This document shows positions 19,764 through 29,498 of a stretch of 64,000 bases of DNA, piece after piece. The stretch is from Amycolatopsis orientalis DSM 40040 = KCTC 9412 (GTDB taxonomy: Bacteria; Actinomycetota; Actinomycetes; Mycobacteriales; Pseudonocardiaceae). Location: positions 1 to 64,000 of the forward strand of contig NZ_ASJB01000009.1 in assembly GCF_000478275.1 (NCBI RefSeq), read 5' to 3'. How positions within the stretch are numbered: position 1 is the stretch's first letter; the number at the start of each line of letters is the position of its first letter. Position numbers and translations under genes: made by a program. Below the pieces are notes generated by a model that was not told where the DNA came from, did not search any database, and worked only from the letters and a program-made list of their open reading frames with translations.

Positions 19764-19799
19764 CGCTTCGTGGCCGGAACTTTCCCCGGCCACGAAGCG
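19764..19799 (-). terminator. 14-bp hairpin after the Asp-box protein gene
   Basis: CGCTTCGTGGCCGG (19764-19777) is perfectly complementary to 19786-19799 with an eight-base loop. It lies eight bases beyond the stop codon of the secreted Asp-box protein at 19807, as expected for its terminator. Confidence 0.75.
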
Positions 19800-19806
19800 C
19801 CTCGGC

Positions 19807-21792
19807 TCAGTACAGCGTCAGGCGGTAGGCGCCGGACTGCGCGGTGCCGGCGAACAGGTACCGGCCGTCCGAACTGGTCGTCAGGGAGAGCACCCTGGCG
19901 TCGGGAAGGGCGCCGGGTATCGGCGACCAGGTGCGGCCGAAGTCCGTGCTGCGCAGCACTCCTCCCCCGGTCGAGCTGCCCGCGAACCAGACCCTGAAAT
20001 CGAACGGATGCGGCAGGATCCGGCTGATCTCGCGCGGATCCTCCCCGTCACGGACCCGGCGGAACGTCCGGCCGTTGTCCTCGCTGAGCAGCAGACCCGC
20101 CCCACCGACGAGAACTCGGCCGCCGCCCCAGCGGCTCACCGAGATCGAACTGACCGGTTCGTCCGACACGTGGGTCCAGGTCTTGCCGCCGTCGTCGGAC
20201 CGGGACAGGCCGTCGAAATCCCCGCCCCAGACGCGGTTCGGGTTCCACGGATCCCCGGCGAACGCGATGAAGCCGTTGTCGGTGGGGAGCTTTTCCCACG
20301 TCTTTCCGGCGTCGACGCTGCGGTAGAGCACGTAACCGCTGGGGGCGAAGGCCGACACGAGGAGCCGGTCCGGGTCGGCCGGATGGGCCAGGATCGTCCT
20401 CGGGAGACCTTGCAGTGTCTTGGCCGCGAACTGCCAGCTACGGCCGCCGTCGCCGCTGCGCAGCACGTCGAGCGCGAACCCGTTCCGGGTGACCTGCCAG
20501 ACGACGTCCGGGCGGGCGGGCGAGACGGACAGGCGCGCGTCCTCGTGCAGCCGGTCGGTGGGATGCGACTGCCACACCCTGGTCGCCGCGGTGATCTTGC
20601 CGCGCGGCAACGGGGTGTTGTAGATCTCCTGCACACCGGCCGCGACGACGCTCTCGCGCAGCAGGTTCCCGCTGGTCACGAGGTCGCGAATGGATTCGCC
20701 GGGTACGCCGATCTGCCGGTAGCCGCTCTTGCCGCCGTCGGCGTACACGCCCCGGTACACCGAGGAGATCAGCGTGGTGGCGGGTTTGCCCGCCACGGCC
20801 GGGAGTTCCGCCATGTCGCTGACGCCCTCGCCAGGGGCGGGCACCGGCGTGCGGGTCCAGGTACGTCCGCCGTCCGCGCTGACGTCTATGTCGTTATACG
20901 TCGCGACGTATAGCCGGCCGCCGACGAAATGCGGTTCACGCAGGGGTTGTCCGCCGGGATCGCGGCGCAGCACCGTCCAGGTCCTGCCGCCGTCGCTGGA
21001 GCCGTGCAGTTCGGGGCCGACCGTGACCACGAACCGCTTGCCGTCCGAAGCGACCTGTCCGACCTCGCCGTTGGTCCGGTAGACGAGTTCGGCCCTCGGT
21101 TCCTTGCCGCTGACCCCGCGGACCCCCCACAGGGCGTACTCCGGGTAGACCGTCGTGAAGTAGGCGTCGTCGCCGACCAGGATGAGCTTGAGCCCGCCGA
21201 CCGGCGCGGCGTTCCCCTCCCGCGGCCAGGTCCTCGGCACGTCGTTCCAGTGCACACCGCCGTCGGTGCTGACGCTCAGCGAATCGAGGTTCTGCACCAC
21301 GACGACGCGGCCCGACGGGTCCGTGGCCATGCCGAACGCGCCGTCGGGGTACCACTCGCGCAGGGTCTCCCAGCTCTGGCCGCGATCGCTGGTGCCCAGC
21401 AGCAGGCCGCGCCACTCGCCCTGCACACCGGCGGGTTTGTTGCCCACCGCGAGCATCCGGTCCGGGTTCACCGGATCGGCGAAGAATCCCTGGATGGCGG
21501 TCTCCGGCGGCAGTCCACGGCGCGCGGTCCACGAGGCACCGCGATCGCCGGAGAGCCACAACGCCGGCGGGCTCGGCTGCATCATCGCGAGCCCGGCGGG
21601 CGATACGGCCAGCAGTCCGCCGATGCTGTTCGGGCCGACCGGTTCCCAGCCGCCGCGCGGCAGCCCGGTCGCGTTCACGTCCGAGGGCTCGGGGAGGGGG
21701 TCGGCGGTGGCCGCTGACGTGGTCCCGGTGGTCCCGAGAACCGTCAGCAGCCCGAGAACGAACATGCGTTTGGTGATCGATCTCAGCTTCAT
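19807..21792 (-). CDS. Secreted Asp-box (BNR) beta-propeller protein, sialidase-like
   Basis: This 661-residue exported protein has an N-terminal Sec signal (KLRSITKRMFVLGLLTVLG, cleaved near ATA). It contains ten Asp-box repeats of the form S-x-D-x-G-x-x-W (for example SGDRGASW, TSDRGQSW, SSDGGRTW, SADGGRTW and SDDGGKTW). These mark a beta-propeller fold of the sialidase / Vps10 / exo-alpha-sialidase superfamily. I do not see the Arg triad and Tyr/Glu of true sialidases with certainty, so glycan binding or xyloglucanase-like function is equally possible. It is likely an extracellular hydrolase or scaffold. It has its own terminator and no partner genes. Confidence 0.85.
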   Translation of the reverse strand: MKLRSITKRMFVLGLLTVLGTTGTTSAATADPLPEPSDVNATGLPRGGWEPVGPNSIGGLLAVSPAGLAMMQPSPPALWLSGDRGASWTARRGLPPETAIQGFFADPVNPDRMLAVGNKPAGVQGEWRGLLLGTSDRGQSWETLREWYPDGAFGMATDPSGRVVVVQNLDSLSVSTDGGVHWNDVPRTWPREGNAAPVGGLKLILVGDDAYFTTVYPEYALWGVRGVSGKEPRAELVYRTNGEVGQVASDGKRFVVTVGPELHGSSDGGRTWTVLRRDPGGQPLREPHFVGGRLYVATYNDIDVSADGGRTWTRTPVPAPGEGVSDMAELPAVAGKPATTLISSVYRGVYADGGKSGYRQIGVPGESIRDLVTSGNLLRESVVAAGVQEIYNTPLPRGKITAATRVWQSHPTDRLHEDARLSVSPARPDVVWQVTRNGFALDVLRSGDGGRSWQFAAKTLQGLPRTILAHPADPDRLLVSAFAPSGYVLYRSVDAGKTWEKLPTDNGFIAFAGDPWNPNRVWGGDFDGLSRSDDGGKTWTHVSDEPVSSISVSRWGGGRVLVGGAGLLLSEDNGRTFRRVRDGEDPREISRILPHPFDFRVWFAGSSTGGGVLRSTDFGRTWSPIPGALPDARVLSLTTSSDGRYLFAGTAQSGAYRLTLY

Positions 21793-21905
21793 GCGGAAGA
21801 TCTTGGCGCAAGATCCGGCAAAGGTACAGAGTATTCATCGGATCTATTTGCCGCAGAACCAGCCTTGGCCTTGCCATCCGCCGGTTCGTCCGCTGACTCA
21901 TCCGA

Positions 21906-22712
21906 TCACTGGCGGACGACGATCGCGATCAACGCGGCGGCGAGCAGACCGAGATACGCGATAGCGTGCGCCCGGTCCGGGACGCGGCCGACCACACGAC
22001 GGGCCACGGCGATCGTCGGCAGCGAACCGCACAACAGCGCGCCCGCGGCCACCAGATCGACGTAACCGAGGTGGGTGGCACCGAAGGTCGTTCCCGTCGC
22101 CGCGAAGGCGTAGACGGCGGTACCGATCACCGCCACCGGCAGGCTCAGGGGGTTCGCCAGCGCGGCCGCGTCGGCCATGGGCAGACCTTTGCGCCGCAGC
22201 AGTGGCACGGTGAGCACGCTGCCCCCGACGCCGAGAAAGCTCGCCACGGCACCGATCCCGGTCCCGCCGGCGGTGGTGGTCAGCCCGCCGAGCGGCCGGG
22301 GTCGCGTGTCCTCCCGCCTGCTGACGAACCCTTTCCGGACCACGCTGTCGGCGATGGTCAGCGCGAGGTAGGCGACGAAGAGCCAGCGCAGGACGCTTTC
22401 GTCGGCCGCGGTGGCGGCGAAAGAGCCGAGCACGGCGCCCAGGCCGATGAAGGCGATGAGCGGCCACAGGTAGTCGCGGCGAAGCCGTCCGGATCGCAGT
22501 TGCCCCAGGGTGGCGCTCCCGGCGTTGACCACCATCACCGCGGTCGAGGTGGCGACCGCGACGTGCATCGCGCCCAGCGCCTGACCCGGTTCGGCGAGCG
22601 CGAAGGCGTAGACGACCGGGACGGTGATGAAGCCGCCGCCGAATCCGAAAAGGACAGTGGTGACGCCGCTCAGGCAACCGAACCCGAGGAGCACCGAAAT
22701 CTCGATCAGCAC
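21906..22712 (-). CDS. TauE/SafE family sulfite exporter-like permease
   Basis: This 268-residue membrane protein has two homologous halves. Each half carries the TauE/SafE signature: LFGFGGGFITVPVV near the N-terminus and FLGVGGSVLTVPLL in the middle. About eight transmembrane helices are predicted. Family members move organosulfonates, sulfite or related anions. I chose GTG 22712 because upstream codons are not hydrophobic and overlap the divergent control region; the Shine-Dalgarno site is poor, so the start is uncertain. It is divergent from an AraC-type regulator, which may control it. Confidence 0.88.
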   Translation of the reverse strand: MLIEISVLLGFGCLSGVTTVLFGFGGGFITVPVVYAFALAEPGQALGAMHVAVATSTAVMVVNAGSATLGQLRSGRLRRDYLWPLIAFIGLGAVLGSFAATAADESVLRWLFVAYLALTIADSVVRKGFVSRREDTRPRPLGGLTTTAGGTGIGAVASFLGVGGSVLTVPLLRRKGLPMADAAALANPLSLPVAVIGTAVYAFAATGTTFGATHLGYVDLVAAGALLCGSLPTIAVARRVVGRVPDRAHAIAYLGLLAAALIAIVVRQ

Positions 22713-22803
22713 TCCTTCGACCGTAGGCGACTTCGACGCGGCGGGCATTCGAAAGGAGGTCACTTTCTTTCGCGTAACGGACAGCCGGGGTAGCCTCGGT
22801 GAC

Positions 22804-23577
22804 GTGCGCGACATTCCCATCGACCACGTCGACCACCTCGACCGCGCGGTGGTCGCGATCCGCACCGATTACCCGCCGGAGCACCGGATTCCCCGGCACC
22901 GGCACCGGCGGGCGCAGTTCCTCTACAGCGCGACGGGGTCGATGCGGGTGGAGACGGCCGACGGCACGTGGACCATCCCGACCCGCCGTGCGGTGCTCGT
23001 CCCGCCGGAGACCGCCCACCAGGTCGTCACGACGACCGTGAGCACCAGGAGCCTGTACATCGAGCCGAAGGCGGTGCCGTGGTTCCCGCGGCGCTGCCAG
23101 GTCGTCGAAGTCTCCGCGCTGTTGCGGGAACTGCTGCACGAAGCCGTCGAGGTACCGGCGTTGTACGCCCCGCGCGGGCGGGACGCCGCGATCATCGGCC
23201 TGGTCCTGCACGAGATCCGGCGTTCCGCCCCGGTCCAGCTCGACCTCCCGTTGCCGGGCCACGAAGCCCTGCGCGCCCTCTGTGAGTCCTTTTTGGACGA
23301 TCCGGACATCCACGATCCGATGGGCGACTGGGCAGCCCGGCTGCACGTGAGCGAGCGGACGGTGAACCGGCTCTTCACCGCCGAGACGGGGCTGAGTTTC
23401 GCCCGCTGGCGCCAACGGGCCTGCGTCCTGCATTCCCTTTCGCTGCTGTCGGAAGGCCGTCCCATCGCCGGGATCGCCGCCTCGCTCGGTTACGAGAGCC
23501 CGGCGGCGTTCTCCACGATGTTCACCCGGCTTCTCGGCACCTCGCCGAGGGACTATCGCGCGGCGACCGCGCGCTGA
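22804..23577 (+). CDS. AraC family transcriptional regulator
   Basis: This 257-residue regulator has an N-terminal cupin sensor domain (HRIPRHRHRRAQFLYSATG, with metal-binding-like histidines, then VPPETAHQV). The C-terminal AraC domain has two helix-turn-helices (LHVSERTVNRLFTAETGLSFARWRQRACV and IAGIAASLGYESPAAFSTMFTRLLGTSP). Cupin-AraC proteins of this group often regulate efflux or permease genes in response to small ligands. I chose GTG 22804, where homology-like sequence begins; longer frames cross the divergent gap. GAAAGGAGGTCACTTTC in that gap (about 22751-22767) is a small inverted repeat and a possible binding site. The divergent target is probably the TauE permease. Confidence 0.88.
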   Translation: MRDIPIDHVDHLDRAVVAIRTDYPPEHRIPRHRHRRAQFLYSATGSMRVETADGTWTIPTRRAVLVPPETAHQVVTTTVSTRSLYIEPKAVPWFPRRCQVVEVSALLRELLHEAVEVPALYAPRGRDAAIIGLVLHEIRRSAPVQLDLPLPGHEALRALCESFLDDPDIHDPMGDWAARLHVSERTVNRLFTAETGLSFARWRQRACVLHSLSLLSEGRPIAGIAASLGYESPAAFSTMFTRLLGTSPRDYRAATAR

Positions 23578-23606
23578 ACGCCGGGCCGGTGCGGCCCCGG
23601 GGACGG

Positions 23607-25937
23607 CTAGCGCTCGTCGGCCGCGGGCGGTCGTCCGCCTTCGAGATGTCCCTCGCCGTGCAGGAATTCTTCACGGACTCGGATTTCACCCACGTCACTC
23701 GAGACGAGTCGTGGATGCAACCGCCGGGCGCGACACCATTCCCGTTCGGCGGCCGCTCGCTCGCCGAGGGCGGCGTGGACATTGCCGAGTCCGGTCACCG
23801 CCCGGCTCGCCTCGTAGCTGCTGCCACACCGCTCAGCACGAGAGAACGCCTCCGAATAGTGGTGAGCCGCGGCTTGATGCCGCCCGGCTCGATAATCGGC
23901 CCAGGCGAGGGTGTTCACCGCCATGGCCGCGTCGAGATCGAGACTCAATTCGTCGAAGAGCTCAATGGCCGCGAGGGCGTGGTCACTCGCGTCGGCATAA
24001 CGCTGGAGCGCCGTTTCGACCAGCGAGATCCCCCGAAGTGTGATGGCCTCGTTCCGACGGCAACCGTGGCCGCGATAGAAGGTCAGCGCCGCCGAGAAGT
24101 CATTGAGCGCGGTGTGGTGGTGGCCTCGGTGGTGGCTGACCCAGGCGAGATGTGCACGCGTCGTGGCAGTGCCGTGGCCGTCATCGAGTTCACGGAAGAT
24201 GTCGAGTGCGGTGCGGAAGTGGGTGGCTGCCTGGTCGCGGTCTCCGCGATCGATGAGCGCGACGCCGAGATTGTTGTGAGTGACCGCTTCGGCCCAGGCG
24301 TTACGGCCGTCGCGTGCCGCGCTGACGGCGAGCCGGTGGGTCGAGATCCAGCTGTCCCACCTCTTGTCGAGGAAGTAGAAGCTGCGCAGCAGATACGCCA
24401 GCTGCCAGCATTGTTCGTGGAATCCGTGGTCGAGGGCGAGCCCCACCAGCGCGGCGAGGGTCTCCGCCTCCTGGATGATCCAGTGCAGCGCCTCGGCCTC
24501 GTCGCCGAACCGTTCACCGGCGGGCGATGCGGCGGAAAGGGCCAGCGCCGGCCGGTAACGGTGGGGTGCGAGAAAGAGGTCGACAGCCGCGACGGCGCTC
24601 AATTCGGCTTCGAGCAGCCGCCCGAGCGCGGCCCGCTGCTCGTCCTCGGAGACCGCCACCAGCGCGGTCTCCCGGGCGAACGCCTTGAGCAGATCGTGAA
24701 TCCGGTAACGGCCGCGAACGCGTTCCTCCAGCAGGTTCGCCTCGCACAGACCGTCCAGTTCCCGTTCGGTGTCGTGCGGCGCGGCTCCCGCGAGAGCCGC
24801 TACCGCCGTCAGCTCGAACTCCGTCGCGGGATGCAACACCACCAGCCCGAAGAGGCGCCGCTGCGCCGCGGACAGCTGCCGGTAGGAAAGGTTGAAGGCG
24901 ACGCCGACACAGCGTTCATCGTCGTCGAGTCCGCGCAACCGGCCGGCCTCGTCCGCCAGCCGATCCTCGAGACCGGCGAGACCCCATGCGGCGTTGTCAC
25001 GCAGGCGTGCGGCGGCGATCCGCAGTGCCAGCGGCAATCCACCACAGTGATCGGCGATCCGGTAGGCCGCTTCGCCTCCTTCGCGACGCGGCTCGATCAG
25101 CGAACAGAGGAGTTCGGCGGCCTCCTGCCTCGGCAGGGCCCGCAGTGGGACGTGCCGGGCGTCGTCGAGCGCGCCGAGGCGATCCCGGCTGGTCACGAGG
25201 ACGCGGCAGTTCGGCTCGGCGGGAATGAGCGGACTGACCTGCGCGGCGGTGGCGGCGTTGTCGAGGACGATGAGCACACTGCGCCCGCGGAGCCGGTACC
25301 GGAAAACACCCGCGCGATCATCGAGGTCGTCGGGGATCTCGTCGGGCGAGACACCCAGGAGTCTCAGGAACCGGTCAAGGGCCGCGGCGGGCTCGATCGC
25401 GTGCGTGCCGGGAGTATGACTGCGCAGGTCGAGAAAGAGGCATCCATCGGTGAAGCGGGACCGCAGGCGGTGCGCGCAACGCAGGACAAGCGCGGTCTTG
25501 CCCACTCCCGGCAGACCACTGATCGCGCATACCGCCGCGCTCCCCGCGTCGTCGCGCATGAGCGCGGCATGAACGTCTTCGACCTCACGGACGCGATCCC
25601 GGAACCACGGCGCCGCGGGTGGCAGATCCATCCGCAGCCTCGGCAGCACGGGGGCGAGCGCCCGCGGACGCGAGACGTCCGATGGCAGGAGCGCGGCCAA
25701 GGAGACTTCGGCGGACAGCGCCGCGTCGCACAGCTCGGCGAACGCGACGTTCGGCGAAGCGGCACCGGTTTCGACCTTGACCAGATAGCCCTCGCTGTAG
25801 TGGATCCGAGCGGCCAGCTCGGTCAACGACAGACCGGCGGCGAGCCGTTGCCGACGCAGTTCGGATCCGAACGCCACCCATGCCGCCCTTCGCCTCGACT
25901 CCGGCTCAGTATCGCCGGAATCCGTCCGGCCGCACAT
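23607..25937 (-). CDS. HTH-NB-ARC-TPR STAND regulator
   Basis: This 776-residue signal-transduction ATPase has an N-terminal XRE helix-turn-helix (about 25-80, LRRQRLAAGLSLTELAARIHYSEG). An NB-ARC domain follows, with Walker A GLPGVGKT (141-148), Walker B VLIVLDNA (221-228), sensor VLVTSRDRL and the GLPLAL motif (300-305). A winged-helix region (YRIHDLLKAFARE) and about five TPR-like repeats (about 520-750) complete it. It resembles AfsR-type regulators without the SARP domain, and apoptosis-like NLR proteins. TPRs would sense a ligand and nucleotide exchange would switch it; DNA binding through the HTH is inferred. It is divergent from the SEFIR-NB-ARC paralogue across about 400-530 bp. Confidence 0.92.
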   Translation of the reverse strand: MCGRTDSGDTEPESRRRAAWVAFGSELRRQRLAAGLSLTELAARIHYSEGYLVKVETGAASPNVAFAELCDAALSAEVSLAALLPSDVSRPRALAPVLPRLRMDLPPAAPWFRDRVREVEDVHAALMRDDAGSAAVCAISGLPGVGKTALVLRCAHRLRSRFTDGCLFLDLRSHTPGTHAIEPAAALDRFLRLLGVSPDEIPDDLDDRAGVFRYRLRGRSVLIVLDNAATAAQVSPLIPAEPNCRVLVTSRDRLGALDDARHVPLRALPRQEAAELLCSLIEPRREGGEAAYRIADHCGGLPLALRIAAARLRDNAAWGLAGLEDRLADEAGRLRGLDDDERCVGVAFNLSYRQLSAAQRRLFGLVVLHPATEFELTAVAALAGAAPHDTERELDGLCEANLLEERVRGRYRIHDLLKAFARETALVAVSEDEQRAALGRLLEAELSAVAAVDLFLAPHRYRPALALSAASPAGERFGDEAEALHWIIQEAETLAALVGLALDHGFHEQCWQLAYLLRSFYFLDKRWDSWISTHRLAVSAARDGRNAWAEAVTHNNLGVALIDRGDRDQAATHFRTALDIFRELDDGHGTATTRAHLAWVSHHRGHHHTALNDFSAALTFYRGHGCRRNEAITLRGISLVETALQRYADASDHALAAIELFDELSLDLDAAMAVNTLAWADYRAGRHQAAAHHYSEAFSRAERCGSSYEASRAVTGLGNVHAALGERAAAEREWCRARRLHPRLVSSDVGEIRVREEFLHGEGHLEGGRPPAADER

Positions 25938-26464
25938 CCCCCGGCTTGGTCATAGCCGGGCACGGCACGTCCATGACAGCCCGAAAGGCCGAGCCGGCCG
26001 TCATCGATCCGCGAGCAGGCGAGCACCACCACGGCCACGGAATCACTTTTTAGGGTGAATCGAATTCGCGCCATTACTCCACCAGAGTTAGTCCACCAAG
26101 AGACCCGGGACTATGCGTAGCGGGAAATTCTTGGGCAAATCACAGAAAACATCGCCCGCCGGATCGTCGACCACCTTCGGCCCGGCGAGCGCCACCAGGT
26201 CGCCAACAAGGATTTCAGGTTTACCGAGGACCAGGAAACACGAAACCACCAGGTCAGCCGATCATGACGAGACACTCCGACACCAGCGGACTTCGCCCGG
26301 CCTGTCGACAAGTTGCCAATGCCTGACCCATTTGCATGTGCAGCTGCATTCTACTTTTCGCGGGAAATTCACGAGAGTGTGCACTTTTCGACGACGAAGC
26401 CGAACGCGGGACACGCGCTGCTACATTGCTGGCACATCCGGGGCCTTCCCGCAATAAACCGTCG
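25938..26464. other. Divergent control region between two STAND genes
   Basis: This gap separates the two STAND genes if the SEFIR gene starts at TTG 26465. Its base composition is clearly less GC-rich than the flanking genes. An 11-base direct repeat GCGGGAAATTC occurs at 26120-26130 and 26360-26370. A longer plus-strand frame opens at ATG 26336 but its first 43 codons do not look conserved. No RNA gene or clear terminator is seen. It presumably contains both promoters. Confidence 0.5.
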
Positions 26465-29400
26465 TTGAAAGGGGGCATCATCGGCACCGTCGCCGTTGTC
26501 CCCGACCGCCGCCCTGCCCCACGGTCGATCCGCGTGTTCGTCTCCTACGCCCACGAAACGCCCCACCACAAGGACCAAGTACACAAGCTTTGCCGGTTCC
26601 TGCACCAAAGTGGACTCGCCGTCGAACTGGACGAATGGGCGACCGACAGGCGCCGCGACTGGTACGCGTGGATGACCGACCAGGTGATGAAATCGGACTT
26701 CGTCCTCGTGATCGCTTCCGAGGCATATCGCCGGGCGGGTGACGGGTGCGCCGAACCCGGATTTCACCGTGGCGTGCAGACCGAGGCCGCACTGCTCCGC
26801 GACCTGCTGCACGCCGACCGGAACTTCTGGCTGCCGAAAATGCTGCCGGTGATCCTTCCCGAACAAACCGTGGACCACGTCCCCCTGTTCCTTCAGCCCT
26901 TCTGCGCGGACTTCTACCAGGTCACCGAGTTCAGCGAAGTCGGCTGTGAAGAACTCCTGCGCGCGTTGACCGGCCGTCCCTCACAAGCCCCGCCTCCGGT
27001 CGGCGGTTTACCGGCACTGCCGCCCTACACCCCGACTCCCCATGCCGAAACCGCCCGTATGCCAGGGGCGGCGACGCTGCCGCGGGACATTCGAGGCTTC
27101 ACCGGACGCGAAACGGAATTCGAAACGCTTCTCGCCGCGGTGGCCGGAGAGACCGGCCCCGCCGCGACCATCCACACGATCGACGGCATGCCAGGTATCG
27201 GCAAGACCGCGTTCGCGATCCATGTGGCCCATCGCCTGGCACCGTTTTTCCCCCACGGCCAGTTGTATCTCGAACTGCACGGCCACGCCCACGGCCAGAA
27301 CCCGGTCACCTCCGCCGACGCCCTCGCCTCCCTGCTGCTGGACACCGGCGTCGCCGGCGACCAGATCCCCAGTCGTCTCGAAGACCGGATCCGGCTCTGG
27401 CGCGAACGGGTGCGGGACAAGAACATGCTCCTCGTGCTGGACGACGCCCGCGACCACGGGCAGGTCGCGGACCTCATCCCGGACGGGTCCCGCTGTCTCG
27501 TGCTGATCACGAGCCGCCGCCGGCTGGCCAGCCTCGGTGAAGCGCACGCCATCTCGCTGAACGTGCTCGAGCCACCGCAGGCCGCCGAGATGTTCATCCG
27601 GCTGTCCCGCACCTCGAACACGAACGAGAAGCGGGCGCTCGCCAGGCTCATGCGACTGTGCGGCCATCTGCCGCTGGCCATCTCGGTTCTGGCGGGCAGG
27701 CTCCGCAGCCATCCGAACTGGACCTTGACCCATCTCGAGGAACAGTTCGATCAGGCCCAGCTCCGGGTCGCCGAGCTGAGCACGGGCAATCCGGCGATCG
27801 CCGCCGCGTTCAGCCTCTCCTACCGGGACCTCTCGGCCGACCAGCAAAGGCTGTTCCGCAGGCTCGGCCTGCACCCCGGCCCCGATTTCGACGCGCGTGC
27901 CGCCGCCGCGCTCGACAACGGTGACGTCGTACTCACCCGACGACGGCTGGAGGAGCTGTACCTCGACAATCTCATCGACGAGCCGGTCCCCGGGCGCTAC
28001 CGCCTCCATGACCTGATCCACGAGTACGCCCGGATCCTGCTCGAAAACGACCCCGTCGACGAGCGGAACCGCGCCACGGACGCCCTGCTGGACGACTATC
28101 TGCGCGCGTCGATCGCCGCCGGTGATCAGGTTCCCGGTGACGCCATCGCCCCCGCCACCCTGTCCCGTATCAAATCCCGGCACGCCACGGCCACCGCGTT
28201 GAGGTGGCTGGAAACCGAACGCGCCAACCTCCTCGCCTGCGCCGAGTACGCCGATGTCTCCGGGCGGCCGCGGTTCGTTGTCGGACTCTCCGCCGCGCTG
28301 CATTCCTACTTACGCCTGACCGGCCGATGGGACCAGGCGCGCACGCTGCACCGGGCCGCGCTCGCCGCGGCCCGCCGTTCCCACGAGCGACGCGAGGTCG
28401 CCCTGGCTCACCGGAACCTCGGTGTCATCGACTGGCTCTTGGACTTCTATCCCTCCGCACTCAAGAACCTGCAAGCGGCACAAAGCATCTACCGCCGTCT
28501 TCGCGACCAGCGGGGCCAGGCCGCCACGCTCATCGACCTCGGCGCGGTCCACGGCACGATCGACGATTACGGAACCGCCATCCAGCACCTCTCGAACGCG
28601 TACACGGCCTACTGCAAGCTGAACGAACCTCTCGGGCAGGCCATCGCCCTCAGCGAACTCGGCGCCACCCTGGCCCGGAATCACGACTACGACTCGGCGA
28701 CCGAAACCATCGACCTGGCCTTCGCCTTGTTCTCGCGTCTGCACGATCGACGAGGCCAGGCCAATGTCCTGAACGTCAGGGCCACCCTCCACCACGCACT
28801 CGGCCGATTCACCGAGGCCAAGCTCGCCGCGACTCGGGCTTACGATCATTACGCCGCGCTCGGCGACCTCCGCGGCCAAGCGATCGCCCTCAACATCCTC
28901 GGCGCCTTGAGACACTCGACCGGTGAATACCACGAGGCGATCGCGAATCACCAAGAAGCCTTCGCGCTCTACTCGGAGATCGGGAGCAGCCTCGGCCGGG
29001 CGTTCACCCTCAACCATCTCGGTTGCGCGCTCCACGGTGCCGAAGACCACGTCCACGCCTTCAGGGCACTCACCGCCGCGCACGAACTCTTCAACGGTCT
29101 CAACAAAAGAACCGGCCAGGCCGACGCTCTCAACAACCTGGGCGAACTCGCCAGGAGCTGGCACGAAGGGGGTTCGCCACTCGATTTCCATCGCCACGCC
29201 CTCGTTCTGGCGGAGCAAACGCGGGGCACCCTCGAAATGGCACGCGCCTACGAAGGTATCGGCCGGTCCGAACTCCTCGTCGACGACGAGTCGGCCATCG
29301 TCAATCTGAACAAGGCCCTCCGGCTGTACAAGCTGATCAAAGCACCGCAGGCCGACAAAGTCGCGGAACTGATCATCTCGGCCGAAACCACCATGCGGTT

Positions 29401-29491
29401 CACCATCACCGCCGCACCCTCCGGCCCCAGGCGCATACCGTGGCCCCGGCGTGGACGCCACCGATTCCGGCGACGTCACAGCCGAGACTAG
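26336..29491 (+). CDS. SEFIR-NB-ARC-TPR STAND protein
   Basis: This protein of up to 1051 residues has an N-terminal SEFIR/TIR-like domain (64-212: IRVFVSYAHETPHHKDQ, LDEWATDRRRDWYAWM, DFVLVIASEAYRRAGDG). NB-ARC follows, with Walker A GMPGIGKT (284-291), Walker B MLLVLDDA (364-371), the TSRRRL sensor and GHLPLA (443-448). A winged helix and eight or more TPRs (about 660-1010) complete it. SEFIR and TIR domains in bacterial STAND proteins can mediate signalling or act as effectors (NAD+ cleavage for TIR); a catalytic Glu is not certain here. The tail is very basic. The start is uncertain: ATG 26336 or, more likely, TTG 26465, which begins just before the domain. Confidence 0.9.
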   Translation: MCSCILLFAGNSRECALFDDEAERGTRAATLLAHPGPSRNKPSLKGGIIGTVAVVPDRRPAPRSIRVFVSYAHETPHHKDQVHKLCRFLHQSGLAVELDEWATDRRRDWYAWMTDQVMKSDFVLVIASEAYRRAGDGCAEPGFHRGVQTEAALLRDLLHADRNFWLPKMLPVILPEQTVDHVPLFLQPFCADFYQVTEFSEVGCEELLRALTGRPSQAPPPVGGLPALPPYTPTPHAETARMPGAATLPRDIRGFTGRETEFETLLAAVAGETGPAATIHTIDGMPGIGKTAFAIHVAHRLAPFFPHGQLYLELHGHAHGQNPVTSADALASLLLDTGVAGDQIPSRLEDRIRLWRERVRDKNMLLVLDDARDHGQVADLIPDGSRCLVLITSRRRLASLGEAHAISLNVLEPPQAAEMFIRLSRTSNTNEKRALARLMRLCGHLPLAISVLAGRLRSHPNWTLTHLEEQFDQAQLRVAELSTGNPAIAAAFSLSYRDLSADQQRLFRRLGLHPGPDFDARAAAALDNGDVVLTRRRLEELYLDNLIDEPVPGRYRLHDLIHEYARILLENDPVDERNRATDALLDDYLRASIAAGDQVPGDAIAPATLSRIKSRHATATALRWLETERANLLACAEYADVSGRPRFVVGLSAALHSYLRLTGRWDQARTLHRAALAAARRSHERREVALAHRNLGVIDWLLDFYPSALKNLQAAQSIYRRLRDQRGQAATLIDLGAVHGTIDDYGTAIQHLSNAYTAYCKLNEPLGQAIALSELGATLARNHDYDSATETIDLAFALFSRLHDRRGQANVLNVRATLHHALGRFTEAKLAATRAYDHYAALGDLRGQAIALNILGALRHSTGEYHEAIANHQEAFALYSEIGSSLGRAFTLNHLGCALHGAEDHVHAFRALTAAHELFNGLNKRTGQADALNNLGELARSWHEGGSPLDFHRHALVLAEQTRGTLEMARAYEGIGRSELLVDDESAIVNLNKALRLYKLIKAPQADKVAELIISAETTMRFTITAAPSGPRRIPWPRRGRHRFRRRHSRD

Positions 29492-29498
29492 GCCTGTT

